Part shown: piece by piece, positions 1 through 11,524 of the stretch
How the letters are laid out: each line of letters starts with the position of its first letter
Numbering within the stretch: the first letter of the stretch is position 1
Source of the DNA: Paraphoma chrysanthemicola
Taxonomy: Eukaryota > Ascomycota > Dothideomycetes > Pleosporales > Phaeosphaeriaceae
Length of the DNA: 64,000 nucleotides
Direction of reading: 5' to 3'
Assembly (NCBI GenBank): GCA_020744225.1
Contig: JAGMWG010000015.1
Span: forward strand, 682,001 to 746,000
Made by a program: the position numbers and the translations under genes
The notes under the pieces: generated by a model
The model's database searches: none
Told to the model about the DNA's origin: nothing
What the model saw: only the letters and a program-made list of their open reading frames with translations

Positions 1-359
1 GCCTGTCGTTTGCTCCATTTCTGCTCCTTTCGGATCAGACAGCAGATCACGATGTTGTTCCATGCGAGTACGTATCCTACACCGCGACCCGTGAATGAGG
101 TCGAAGAAGCGAATTTGTGGGAAATAGTTTTGTGCCTGGCCAAGCAATTTTATTTCGATTTTTCTATAATAACAGTAAAGAAACTCATGTATAGAAAACA
201 AAGTACAGTACATGATAAGGAAATCCAGTCTCATCTAACCGCCGTGTACCACTTGCTACAAGCTCAGCTTGCATTTCATTCTACACATCTCGTCATGAGG
301 TTATGAAGCTGTCTAGCAGCCCTTGCAGGAATCGGGCTATACCATGTCAGCTATATCCT

Positions 360-741
360 TCACTCCATGAAGTTCGTGAAAGCACTCACGGGGTTGATGG
401 AGCTGTTGGCAAGGGTAGCAATGCAGGCCGCATCGGCGATGGGGTTCAGGCCTGCCTCAGCGAGCGCAGCAGCGCAAGAAACAACTGTAGGAGCCAAAGC
501 GGCAATGCACTCTGCAACAATTGTTAGCAGTGTTGATCGTGTGTCACACTTGGTAGTCCATACTGAGCTTGGAGCATCCAGCTGCCTCTTTAGCAGCAAG
601 GAAGGACTCAGCCTGAGCCTGCAGGGCATTGACAGCCGAAGTATCACGCACGACCAGCGATGCATCGACGACTGCGGCAGAAGGTGCGGCCATGGTGGCA
701 GCGGCGAAGAGAGCGACAATGGTGGTGATGGTGAACTGCAT
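360..741 (-). CDS. small secreted Cys-containing protein, fungal calcium-binding protein (Cbp1)-like
   Basis: Two exons, complement(360..511, 564..741), give 109 residues. The 52-base intron starts GTATGG, has a TGCTAAC branch site and ends TTGCAG. The N-terminus MQFTITTIVALFAAATMAAP is a clear signal peptide. The mature protein is Ala-rich with four Cys; its C-terminal half has the spacing CxAALAPTVVSCAAAL..DAAC, which from memory resembles the fungal calcium-binding protein family that includes Histoplasma Cbp1. The usual Cys pair at the extreme C-terminus seems to be replaced by Phe residues (VSAFTNF). It probably acts outside the cell. It could also be an unrelated Ala-rich secreted peptide. 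The gene model is strong; the family call is moderate. Confidence 0.75.
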
Positions 742-2493
742 GTTGGCGGTTGTTGCTCGAACGAAAGATACTTTGAGTGAATCGAGTGAAGGCGGTGGCT
801 GAGAGTGGAAGCTGGGCTGGTAGTTGCGGTGAAAGTTGCTGTTGTGATGCTTTCATTTGAGCGATATCTGAGAGGATACTTATACCTTTGCTTGACATGA
901 GAAAAGCATGATGGTAGGAGTTTGGATCACGTATACGAGCGGTGACAAGCTTCGGACAAGGACTCGGCAATGTTGTCCCCGTCTTGTCCGCGAACTTGAA
1001 CGTCTTTGGAAGGCGATTGAGAAAAGATGGTCAGTGGTCGAAAAAATGACGATGATCCAGTTTCAGGTGGGCTGTAGAGAGCCTTGCGAAGTGGTCTGTG
1101 CGGTACAGATGATGAGCAAGAAGCAGAGACGAGAAGCACTATGATGGACACGGCGAGCCGATGATTATTGCTTTGGTGCTCCACTTCACGCCCACGAAAG
1201 TTCACCTCGACATACTATGAGCAAAGCATTAGTGTGAACCACCTCTCTTGTTCGACGGACCGACACTTCGCCTTCATCACATGATGACTTGGGAGTAACA
1301 ATACATGACCTGATCGCCAAGTTCCTTGCCAGATACTTGATGTTGAAACAAGACCTCCAAGCTTCCGCCACCAACTCACCACCTCACCTTCCCAGCCTCA
1401 GCAAGCGCGTCGGACGGTTTTACATAAGGCGAACCATACGAACAAGATACCCAAGTTTATCTGACGTATCACTGCAGACATGTGGTATCGGTGTTCGTGT
1501 TTCGGACTTCATAGCCAATGACCGCGGCGCCCAGGAAACTCTGCAGTGTGGGGAAGTCAGGCTGAAGCAAGGCTTGACACGACAAAGCATATGCTTGTGT
1601 CCGTCAGGCTACAGGCTTGATCAGTGCGCTCGACTTTTGCGGCTAATGCTGGGGATGATATGAATGCGCGATGCGATGAATGCGTCGGCGATGGTGTTGT
1701 AGTGAACATCGGTCCGTCGGACTCCGTACGGGAATGATTGGCTGAATTTGAACTAGCGCCGCCCTGTCGATCTCGGACTGTCGTCAATGCCTTCAAAAGT
1801 CCAACCACAGAACATCTTCTATAAAATTCCAATTTAGATACTGTATTGACACTCATATCTCCTCCTTCGATGAAATTCACCGCCTCGGCATGACAATGCA
1901 CGCTCGGCCACATGGGATCACGAACAAATTCTGGCGTGGGGAAGTACATCAATGCTCGTTCCTCCTAGGCGTCACACTAAAATAGGAAGCAATCTTTCTA
2001 TGTGCGCAAACTCGGAATGGCTTGCTTACTTTCGAATAGCCCTACAATCTGAGAGAACGGTCTGCAGAGCTCGCGCAATGGTGCCCGACATGATGATTTC
2101 AAAACCATCAATTCCTCCGCATCATGAACATTCCGTCAGACACCCTTCCTCTCGCTGAGCGAGTTTGACTTCTATTAGAGTCCGTGAAGATTTTCATGTA
2201 TGAGACAAAGCAGATGGGCCAGCAAGGATAGATGCTCAAGCTGTCGGCGCCAATAGGAAAGTAGGGAATATGACCGCATCGCCGAAAGGGAACGAGGTGG
2301 CGGCAAGGAAGTGGGTATAGAGCGCGAGGAATAGTGTTGAAAGCCGAAACAGTCGATATAAGCGTAATGGTGCTTGGAATGACTCTTCGATCTGAGATTC
2401 CGGTACGTGTAGTAGAACAGAGCAGCGATTGAAGTCAATGAGTGGCCAAACGCTTCATATTGCAGTCTGGAAGGCAGTGGTACGTTGTAGTAG
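742..2493. other. intergenic region, no supported gene
   Basis: About 1.75 kb upstream of the small secreted gene. It contains the presumed promoter of that gene (742-900) and several short ORFs on both strands. None has a recognisable domain, signal peptide or consistent splice sites. A minus-strand ORF at 1557..1952 is the longest, but its sequence is not persuasive as protein. Confidence 0.5.
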
Positions 2494-3784
2494 CTAGATT
2501 GAACCGTAGTTCACTGAAACATGATGATGCCTATAACTATCAGTAAAAGTCGAGTCTCGGGAGTTGGTACTCACAGCAATGAGCATACCGCGGGTCGTTG
2601 ATGCAAGCGTTGGAGGATTTTTTGACCTTATCCGGGCCGATAGCTGTCAACGGCACGATATTGGACGTGATTCTGTGCCGTATACCGAGCGCTCTGGGGT
2701 CCACGAAGCCTACTACCGTAGCCGCTATCCTCTCCCGAGGGTCAACGAGAGTTGTTGAGAACGCTTGTCCCACGGTAAGGGCCTCGATGGGATGATCCTT
2801 GGGGGTGTTGTTGCTCGAAGCTCATCCGGCTGCAATATTCTGTCTTTGCACGCTTTATGTCTTGTATTGGCATGGTGATGTCACTGTCATGACCACGACG
2901 CTTCGGTTGACCATTTAGCATAGCATTACCGTCGCGATGGGCAAGAGGTTGACCAGGCTGCTCACTGTTAGCTTTGGGTTCTCGGAATATTCAGCTATGA
3001 CCTTGCGAGCGGTGCAACAATGCAACAAATAATGGTGGAGTTGCATGATACTTACCTGTGGTCGAGTGATTTGGCTTCGATTCGATTCATTCTGCAGGGG
3101 AGCGCTAGAGCCAATCCCAAATCTTAGCCCCACAGACTCTTTCTTTGCTTCCTCCTCTTGCATCATCGCCTCTTCCTCCTGTTCTTTCTGCTCTAGCTCC
3201 CGAATAATGCCTTCCAACATTGATCTCTTCACAGACAGCGGCAAGTCTGTCTCGCGGAGAGTTTGCTTGAGATACCGTCGCAAAATTTCGTTGCGAGTAC
3301 CTTCGGGCAAAGGACCGCAATCCTTCACACGAGTGTCATATGGCAGTGAAGCTACGTAAGAAAAATCGCCGTAAGTGCCGACTTTAGGCTGGAATTGATG
3401 AATGGCGGGAATGTAAAACACTCCTTGACTCGGCGCATAGAAGACGGATTCGTCGATGTTGCCATTCCGGCCTCTCGTGTGGCACAAGTAATCAGTGCCT
3501 TCGGTTGTCACGCCAAAGCAGTCGCGTTGCTTGTCCGGGGGTTTGTTCATCGGCCCGCACCCGCCGGCCGACTCAAAGACTAGGATCACCATGTGCGTTG
3601 GGCAGTTGCGTACAACCATGCCATAAGGATACTTTGGGCTGAATCGCCCCAAGTCTGTAGCTACACCCTCCTGAGAATTATACATGCTCATCGTGATGAT
3701 CGGACCAAGGACAAAATCTCCTACTTCAAAGTCCCTGCGTGACAGAAGCCTATAAAGATGTTTCCTTTTTTCGGAACTCCACAT
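2494..3784 (-). CDS. unrecognised multi-exon protein, gene ends uncertain
   Basis: The secure part is the exon from about 3784 down to 3060, encoding a soluble protein with DFEVGDFVLGP near its start and a charged coil LEQKEQEEEAMMQEEEAKKE near the end. It is followed by a good donor (CAG|GTAAGTATC). Downstream the most coherent path skips 57 bases, continues through NPKLTVSSLVNLL, and rejoins at an exon containing VDPRERIAATVVGFVDPRALG that ends at a GTGAGTACC donor near 2573, with a short last exon stopping at 2494. Two other frames in 2736-2950 also read as plausible protein. Upstream, the frame stays open to about 3960 without an ATG, and a possible first exon at 4020-4086 does not join in phase. 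I recognise no family. Confidence 0.4.
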
Positions 3785-4594
3785 CTCGTCCAGAGGCCTA
3801 CATGGTGATGCCAGCGTACAGTCAGAACGCCTGCAGGGTATGAAGTTGTTCGGAAGTGGTTGAGCTGGGACACTGCGCTCAGCAGTTGGTGTAGGGCTCC
3901 TTCGTGTTGCGTCCAGAGAGCTTGCGGAATTCGGAGAGGCTGGACCATAATCTGAGACTTGTGCGGATAAAAGTCAGTGCCGATGTATTCGTAGACTGGC
4001 TGGACAGCTTACATCTGGTCCATCATACTCTATGAATCTTGCCGATACTGGTCGGCGGTCGGCCTCAGCCTTGGACGATGCAACCATGTTGCCAAAAGGA
4101 TGTGCAGGGCGCAGATGCATTCAAGATCAACGAGATCTGAGACGTTAGAGCTAGATAGACTCTACAGCGAAGAATTGGTGACCTACCAATTGTGCAGAGT
4201 TGATTGCTCCTTGGGCAGATGGTGTGCAACAGCAGGGTTGAAGGCATCCAGATACGATAGGGAACAGGTAAGCAGCCAGAGTTACCGTGAGTATGTATCA
4301 GGGCCATTGCGGACCACTAGACCGTTTGTATTGCATCGCAATTGGTTAGCACGAGCATGGAGGGTACTACGTAACGCCAAGGCAGATTTCCGTGAAAGTA
4401 TAGCGGTGGAATCATGGATATAAAAAACGCCAACCGCCACGATTGCAATTATCAATCAGAAAGGGGTCAACTCTGCTACTGAGATCGCCCAACTGTGCTT
4501 GTTAACCTGGAAGCTACGCACAAAAGATTTGCTCTAGCTGAGTCTTGACACGCAAAGTTCATCCCTAGGTTCAGTCAGCAATTCCTTTGAGTCA

Positions 4595-6710
4595 ATGCCA
4601 ACTGAGAGCTGCTCCGACCACAAGACGCGACCACATCTTCCTTTCAACACCATGAATGCGAACCACGATACATTGGTACCCGTCAGCGCTTCGACGGACG
4701 TCAATTTACAGGGGCTAAATGACTCGCCTTGCTCGTCCGCTGCTCAAGCCCCAAACTCTAGCTGGGGTGAAGGCATCATTCACTACGTAAATCCAGCCAA
4801 AGTCGACGTCCCGCTCATCCTGAAAGGAAGCATAGACGCACCAAATCGTGAGGCGTGGGATCTAAAAAAGAAGGTCGAAATGGCACGGGAAGTGTACGAT
4901 TGCGAGATCCCCGACCTGTCGCATGATATATCCGAAGCTGTTTGCGCGGTAGATTGCGCAGAGCATGATATTGCGAAGCTGGAGGCGCGCATCCGCCACA
5001 AGCGCTCGCAGACGCAAAAGCAGACACACGAGCTCCGAGATCTCAAAGAAGCACTTGAAGAGGCCAAGGACAAGGTTGTGTACTATCGAGAGCGATCCCA
5101 GGCGCTCTTTGACGACGTGCGCCGCTTTGAGGATCAGCTGCTACATGTCATGATGAAGCTACAACTTCGGTGTCACGACCCTCACAAGACCGCTATAGCC
5201 TGGATGAAGGATCATCTAACCATGAACGGCTACATAGTCGCTGGGAATGCATTGTCGGTACCAGCAGATGTCACAGGCGGCCCGAATCTGGCCGTTGGAA
5301 CCTTGAGCCCCAGAAAGGTTCTTATAAATCCCCCACAGCAAGGCTGTAATGTCGAAGGGAGCCCGCAAAATGCGGGAAACGCATGTGTCCAAGTTGATGC
5401 GCCAAAGAAAAGCCCCATCCAGCCGCTCCCGCATGTATACATTCACCCGACCATGCCTCAGCCGAGCGACGCTGCACACTCTATAAAGGCGAGGAGCGAC
5501 GAACACACCAGTGACTGTTTCCAACACTGTGCCCTGGATTCACGTATCCTAGAGCCCTCTATCCGCCCGCCTCCGACAATCGAGATCCATCTTGGTCTAG
5601 AGAAATCAAAACCTGATCGCAAAGACACCCATCAGCAGCTATCAGTGCAGTCACCTGTGCTCATTGACGCCCCGGTTGCCAACGTAGCTGCTCCGGCAAC
5701 ATCAAGTGAGCCCGCGCAGCAGGAGAACAACGCATCTCCAGACGCCGAGCCTAATTTGCGTAACGAAAAGCAAATTAGCGCGGACATCAGCGAAAAGAAG
5801 CGTGTTGCATTGCAAGAATTTGAACAATGTGAGAACCTTTACTATGAGGCAGGACGCAAGCTGGATGCGCATCAGGACACATATGACGAGCAATGGGAAG
5901 CTTTCTACAAAGACCACGCCGATCCAAGCAAGCACAACGAGTTACTTGAGGACCAGTTCGCTCTGAAGTACTTGCACCGCACCAAAGACATCAACGCTGA
6001 GCACACGTTGGCCAAGGAGCGCATGAAAGCGGCTCGGCTACTAGCAGCCGAAGCCGGTGTCGAGTTACCGAATTCATATGACCAGGAATCTGATTTTCTT
6101 GCTGTTCCGGGCGAGGGCCCAACGCCATCTCGGGATGCTGAAGTGGCCTCGCATTTGGACAGGACAAGAGTGAAGAAATGGCTACACGAAGAAATCGCCA
6201 CGTGCAAGCTGAAACTCGTAGAAGCCCAGTTCGCCCTTTCAGGTTCGGACGTCGAGACTTGGAAGAGCAGCTCGTCTCGAGGCGATGTGGTGAAGAGGAA
6301 ACTTGAGGATGCCGAGGACGATGCGAATAAGAGGCGGAAGGTTGATAGCAACACTTCGCGTCGACTGGTAGAGTTTCGGGAGGGCGACGGCCACGGAATT
6401 TGGCGCAGCGTGTTCGAGCGTCCTCCACCGATTGCAAGACAGTCCGCGCATCACACCCGTGTCCAGGAAGCGACTGAGGCGCGCAGTCTCGGAACCTACC
6501 ATGCGCGACTACCTCCAAGCGACGTCCCCAAACACGCAACCGGAGCTTACTGAATGTGCACTGATAGCCCAGTCTCTGTCGCGCTTCTCCCATGTTGGTC
6601 ACAAAGCTGTGAGTGGCTCTCACGCAATAAGATTTCCTGACGAATTTGCTAATGCTACGCAGGGTCGCATTCCATCTGAAATCCGGGACGAGATCATGGA
6701 CCTAGACTAA
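4595..6710 (+). CDS. coiled-coil protein with basic nuclear-type motif, unknown function
   Basis: The main exon runs from ATG 4595 and would stop at 6553 (652 residues) if unspliced. Visible features are a coiled-coil stretch around residues 85-200 rich in E/K/Q heptads, a disordered Pro/Ser-rich middle, a second charged helix region around 400-490, and a bipartite-like nuclear signal KRKLEDAEDDANKRRK near residue 570. The 3' end is probably spliced: a clear intron 6609..6662 (GTGAGT..CTAATGCTACGCAG) precedes a last exon encoding GRIPSEIRDEIMDLD. A 49-base intron 6524..6572 would join the main exon to it in frame, giving 670 residues, but its donor GTCCCC is weak. An in-frame ATG at 4652 is another possible start. 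No domain recognised. Confidence 0.6.
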
Positions 6711-8206
6711 GGCCGAAGCAGCTGCAACAACCTGTCTTGCGATATGTTGAAATGATTCTCTATGAATATTCCCGGGTGCTTTTCGTCACAGAGGTGACAT
6801 CGGGTCATGTTTGCTCTTGTACCCGGCTGGGCGCATTTAGCAACAGAATGTTGGGCACTTTAAGGACAGCGACGGACGATTCTGGCCAGCTTCTGAAGCA
6901 TGCTCTCTTCTAAGATTACTTAGTAGCGCTGCACGGAGGTAAGAATGTGCTGTCTGATTGCAAGAAGCTTGGGTATAGCCTTGAAATGGGAATGGTTGGA
7001 GTGGGAGCTCTAGGAGGAACATGATTGCGACCCTAAACATCTGCGAAGAGTCTTAGAGTCGACTGAATTGGTAGGGGTGATAGAGCTGTTCAAACGTGTT
7101 GGGCTGGAGCTGTAGTGGGTGGTGGGCACTTGGTTCATGTAGGTGTACTGAGACACACCTTGAGTGGGAAAAAGCAAGGTGATGACGAATCAACACATAT
7201 CTAATAATCTTAGCATGTTACAATGGTCATTATCGTAGGAGATAATGATGTGGAGTTGGACAGTACGGATCGTCTTCCTGTACTCCTTTTCGTACATGCA
7301 CATAAACATAGCACATGTGCACTCTGCACCACAACCTTTCCACCCACATGTCTCAAAATTGGTACAGCTTCAATGCCCATGCTAGATTTTTCGATCCCGT
7401 CTCTCTTCACTTCGAATCCGCTTTTGAGGAATCATATAAGCATTCCAGAGCGAATCTAATACACGATAACCTCCCCACAAAGCACGTTATCTTAGTATAT
7501 TTTGATCTACTACTCCTATCAGCTCTATGTACTCAGCAAACACGACACGCCAAACCACCACCCCCAGCCAACTACTCACATGTTTTCTAATGCGCTTTGT
7601 AATTCAGGATGGAAACCTTCCTCTCGTTCGTACGTATTGTGCGTATATTCCTAGAACTATCTAGTACGCATAAGCGACTCATACATATCCTATATTAAAT
7701 TCCTGACTATTCATGGTCACTTTGAAAGAATCCATGTGTACCCGCAAGCTAGGGCCGCCAGTTACCGATTCGACGAATGAGAAGATGACAGATATCCTGA
7801 AATGACACATGTGCTGGGCTAGGAAGCTGTTCATATGATAAAAAGGCATAGGCGCAGGGATCAAAATCAACAAAACACTACGGCATCGGATTTTGTAGTG
7901 AACGTGGAAAATACGTAGTCTAGGCCGGGAACATGAGCAGATCAATCACAGCACAAAGTTTCAAATTGGAAAAGACAAAGGTCAGAACTTGTTGCTCTGA
8001 AAGTGATGCCATTGCCATGCATGAATATACGTAAGGTGTGATTTGTGCATGTGGTACGGTGATGGGAAGTTGTATTGGGTATCCGATTTGAAGATGAAAC
8101 ATGAAAGATGAAACCGCCCGGTTCTCATAATGTCGACAGTATATAAAGGCGTGTCAGCGATGCCTGTGTGCCGGCCAAGACCACTTGACGTGACTCGTTC
8201 ACCACG
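6711..8206. other. intergenic region between two 3' ends
   Basis: About 1.5 kb between the coiled-coil gene and the BTB gene, which converge here. It is AT-richer than the flanking exons and holds only short ORFs without recognisable features. It presumably contains both 3' untranslated regions. No RNA gene or repeat was seen. Confidence 0.6.
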
Positions 8207-11193
8207 TTACAAATTTCCAATGACAACCATAAATCTCAACTTCCCGTCTCCCTTTTTTGGCACCACGCCGCCATCCTCGCCGTTGCCAGTCAGGGTAATC
8301 TCATCCAGCATCAACGTGCTGCTCTTCCAGCCCCAGGATTGGCTAAAGTTGAACCGATCGGGCGCGCTCTCATAGATGCTTAGCATTCTGCCGCCTTTGC
8401 TGGGGCTGTAAATCTTGAAGTATGTGCGGATGGTGGGGCGGCCATCGACGTAGGCAGGTAGGGCTGGCACTGTCTTGCGCTTTCGAACGGGGTTGGGGTA
8501 GGGCAGTTCATCTTCGGATGATGAAGCATCGGAGTTAGCGGTCGAGGGAGAGTACATGGTGAGCGGGAAGGCAGGTGAATCAGTCGCGTCGTTGTCTGTT
8601 GGAGGAGAGGTGGCGAGGTTATTGAAAGGGAAGTGAGCAGGGGACCGGGGCGAGAGACGGGCAATGTTCGCGCTGCGGCGGCGGCCAAGACTACTGCTTG
8701 AGAAGAGAGGATTCCGAGACCCTGATAGGAGTCCTGGCTCTGGATCGCCTCCACTGCCGCTTGTGTCTTCTTCGCCAGCCTGGTCGTTGATGATGGCACG
8801 TGCACTGCGGCGAATGTCGCGGCGTTCGCTGCGCATGAGCATCTCGCGCTCGAGCTGACCAATACGTTCGTCCACTGACCCATTATTCTGCTGACTGAGC
8901 GAATTTTGTGTGGTTTCGTCGGCTTCACGATCCTTTGCACGATGCAGGTAGACGCCGAGCTGGACGTTCTTGGCTGAGCGGACCTTCTGGATGTAGATGT
9001 TCCACAGTGAGCCTGCATATGACACGGTCCTTGAGTACACTCGCTTCTTTTCTTTGAGGAACCGTGGATTGGGAAATTCGGCGGAGAAACGGAAGGGCGG
9101 GAATTCGGTATAGGAGATGGGCTTCGGCTGTCCAGCATTGCCGCCACCTGCCGAAATGGGTCGTAAGGATTGGTCGATGCGAGTATTGGGGTTGGTGAGA
9201 GTCGATGGCGTCGAGGCAAAGTCGGTCGCCCATTGTGCGTCTTCTGGCTGTATTGAAGCTGATAAACGAGTCGCGTGGCGCTGGAAAGAGCTCGAAGTCG
9301 TGACAACAGGATCAGCGCCATTGCCCAGCACGATGTTGCAGTCGGAGCTTGGTATCCAAAACTTGCGCGGCTTGCCATTGCCGTCCCAGCTCTCCGACTC
9401 GACCTCATATTCGCCCGCCACTTCCTTCTGTTTGCCTTTTGCTACAACGGCACCTTCGCTTTTTGTAGCAGAGTTAGATGTTTCTGGTTCAGGCGGCGTG
9501 CAACACAGACCCAGCTCTTGGGCGGAGTCTTCAGCGTTCAGCACTCGCTGGCGCAAAGCAAGCTGCTGCCAAAGGGCATTGGAGACGACTCGCTCAGGCA
9601 TGACGGGCAAACCAAAGACGTCGCGCGCGTTGCGGATGGTATCGAGTTGCTCGTATTCCATGTGGATGTAATGTATTCCCTCGTCTAGCAGCACGAGGAT
9701 GCGCTCGACATCGGGGTTGGTGTAGAGGGCAAGCCACTGGCCTTGGGCATCGGATGATGCATGTGCTGCGGTCAATGCGTTTTGGCGGTAGACGCCATCG
9801 AACCGGAGTGCCAAGAGGCGAAGAGATTGTGGTGCTTGGGGAATTGGCTTCTGTCCGCGCTGCACAAGACCAGCTTCAATAGCAGCCTGGCGAAGTCTGC
9901 GGTCAAGAAGGCGCTTGGCCAGGACCCACCGATCCCACTCACTGTCGACGTAGAAGCCATCAGACCCGACGAGCTCGCGGATGATGTCGCCGGGCATGTC
10001 GTCCCAGTACTTGAGCGGCATCTCCCAGCCGTTTCTGCTCAACATGGCCTTTGCCGACTCGAGAATGCGGTCACCCGACCTGCCGTAGTAGTTGGTCGTG
10101 ACCAGACGGATGAGGAAAGCGAGATTGTCTGGGGCCATCTGGCGGAGAATGGACTCAATGGCAGAGTCAATCAGGTCCTGCATCTCCAGCCAGCATCCTG
10201 TTGCGAACAGACCAATTGCTTCGACGTCCGACTCTTGCGAGATGTCGACGCCATACAGCTTGCGGATGGCGAGTTCGAACGACTCTTGTGTGATGCTGTG
10301 GTCAATCTGCTCCGGGTGGAGCGTGACTTCCTTGTTCTGGCTCTCGATCCAGGGCTCGGAAAGAGCGGTGGTGAAGAAAGGGGCGCGGTCGAGAATGAGG
10401 CGGTGTAGATTGTAGCTCTGGCCAAAGGCGATGACGGTAATGTCCGAGTGGCGGCCCTCCAGCAGCCCGCGCGTGTAGAGGTGGTTAGGCAGGGGCATGG
10501 CATCGTTGGAGGCTGGCAGTGTTAGCCGTCCCATCTCGACTTGTATGAGCGGGACTCACCTCGTAGGTACAGAGGGCCGGTCGCGTTGTTGTAGGAAGGC
10601 GCGCGGGAGCTCGAGACCATGGCTGAGTCGCTGAACAGCTTGGTGAGGGAAGTCATGGTGGAGCGCTCCTGCCGCATCAGGTCCATGGTCGTGCGCTTTC
10701 TGCTCGTGTTCTCCAGCGGGGTGGTGGGGTCATCGCCGCTCTTCAAGGCCTCGGGAATCTGGCGCTGCAGCTGGACAATGGGCGCATGCGAGTCCGACAT
10801 CTTGAGCCTCGCGGTGCGCTTTGCCATGCTGGGAGCGAGCGACGGCAGCGAGCGCGACGAGCTGGGTGACGCAAAGCCGCCCACATGAGACCTGCTGGCT
10901 CCCAAAGTGGCATCGGGCGAGGCAGAGGGCAGAATGGGCGGCACGCTGGGAGAGAAGAGAGACACGTGCGGCGTGCTGGATGAGCTCCCGCCGTCTGCGG
11001 CTGCGACAGATGAAAAGGACCATGTCTCGCCGTGGCTGGTCTCGTCGGTGCGGTGCGGGCCCTCGTGAGCGGCATCGTCTTCGTGGCTGTCGGGTGTATT
11101 GCGGGCAGTATCCATCCTGAAGGCCGTCATATGTGCATGGGGTTGTGCAGCTGTATGTCCAGCACTTGGCGGGGCATCTGGGGACGTTTGCAC
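8207..11193 (-). CDS. BTB/POZ domain protein (germ cell-less-like fungal family)
   Basis: Two exons, complement(8207..10512, 10560..11193), give 979 residues. The 47-base intron has a GTGAGT donor, GGCTAACAC branch site and TGCCAG acceptor, and joins LYLR to ASNDAMPLPNHLY in frame. The first 210 residues are low-complexity Ser/Pro-rich. A BTB fold follows at about 225-340, with GRHSDITVIAFGQSYNLHR and a BACK-like helical part after it (FATGCWLEMQDL). The C-terminal half contains a conserved beta-rich region ending around IYESAPDRFNFSQSWGWKSS, separated by a disordered Ser-rich insert. BTB proteins of this type usually act as dimeric adaptors, often for Cullin-3 ubiquitin ligases; that role is inferred. 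It is divergent from COX15 with 331 bases between the starts. Confidence 0.85.
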
Positions 11194-11524
11194 TGCGCGA
11201 GAAGGTGGGTATCACGAAAAGAAGAAATCACGCCGAAGAGAAGGAGACGCTGGAAAGATAAGAGAGACACGCGGTGAGCATTGTCACGCAGGCCCGCTGT
11301 CGCTGCAATGGTGCAGGAGATCATCGCAGTGGATGCCCGTGTGATGTCCGCCCGCCGCTTGTCAACGGTCCCGCGGATGACGCCTCACGCCTGTCGGTCA
11401 ATGCAGGGCATGTACGGCATGCAAATGACAGCCAATCAGCGCGCGCGGGATGTCGAACCACCAAAAAGTCGATGATACATTCGATTGTGCTGCACGACTC
11501 CTCCCACCACCACACGTCCCAGTG
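11194..11524. promoter_or_regulatory. bidirectional promoter of BTB gene and COX15, CCAAT box
   Basis: Only 331 bases separate the two start codons, so both promoters must lie here or overlap. A CCAAT pentamer sits at 11432-11436 (GCCAATCAGC), about 90 bases upstream of the COX15 ATG. This is a typical position for the HAP/CBF complex, which controls respiratory genes in fungi. The link to HAP is from general knowledge; the site itself is seen directly. Confidence 0.5.

Noticed and set aside
1557..1952. 131-codon minus-strand ORF
   Set aside because: No signal peptide, domain or splice sites, and the composition (Thr/Ser/Cys scattered) does not look constrained.
2598..2795. Plus-strand 65-codon ORF opposite the unresolved minus-strand gene
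   Set aside because: Reads as plausible protein but lacks supporting exons; the minus strand has clear donors in the same place.
8380..9408. 342-codon minus-strand ORF overlapping the BTB gene
   Set aside because: It is a shadow frame inside the BTB exon. It is Ser/Arg/Thr-rich without domains, while the main frame is continuous and contains recognisable BTB sequence.
9761..10408. 215-codon plus-strand ORF antisense to the BTB domain
   Set aside because: Mirror frame of a real coding exon; no domain or start context of its own.
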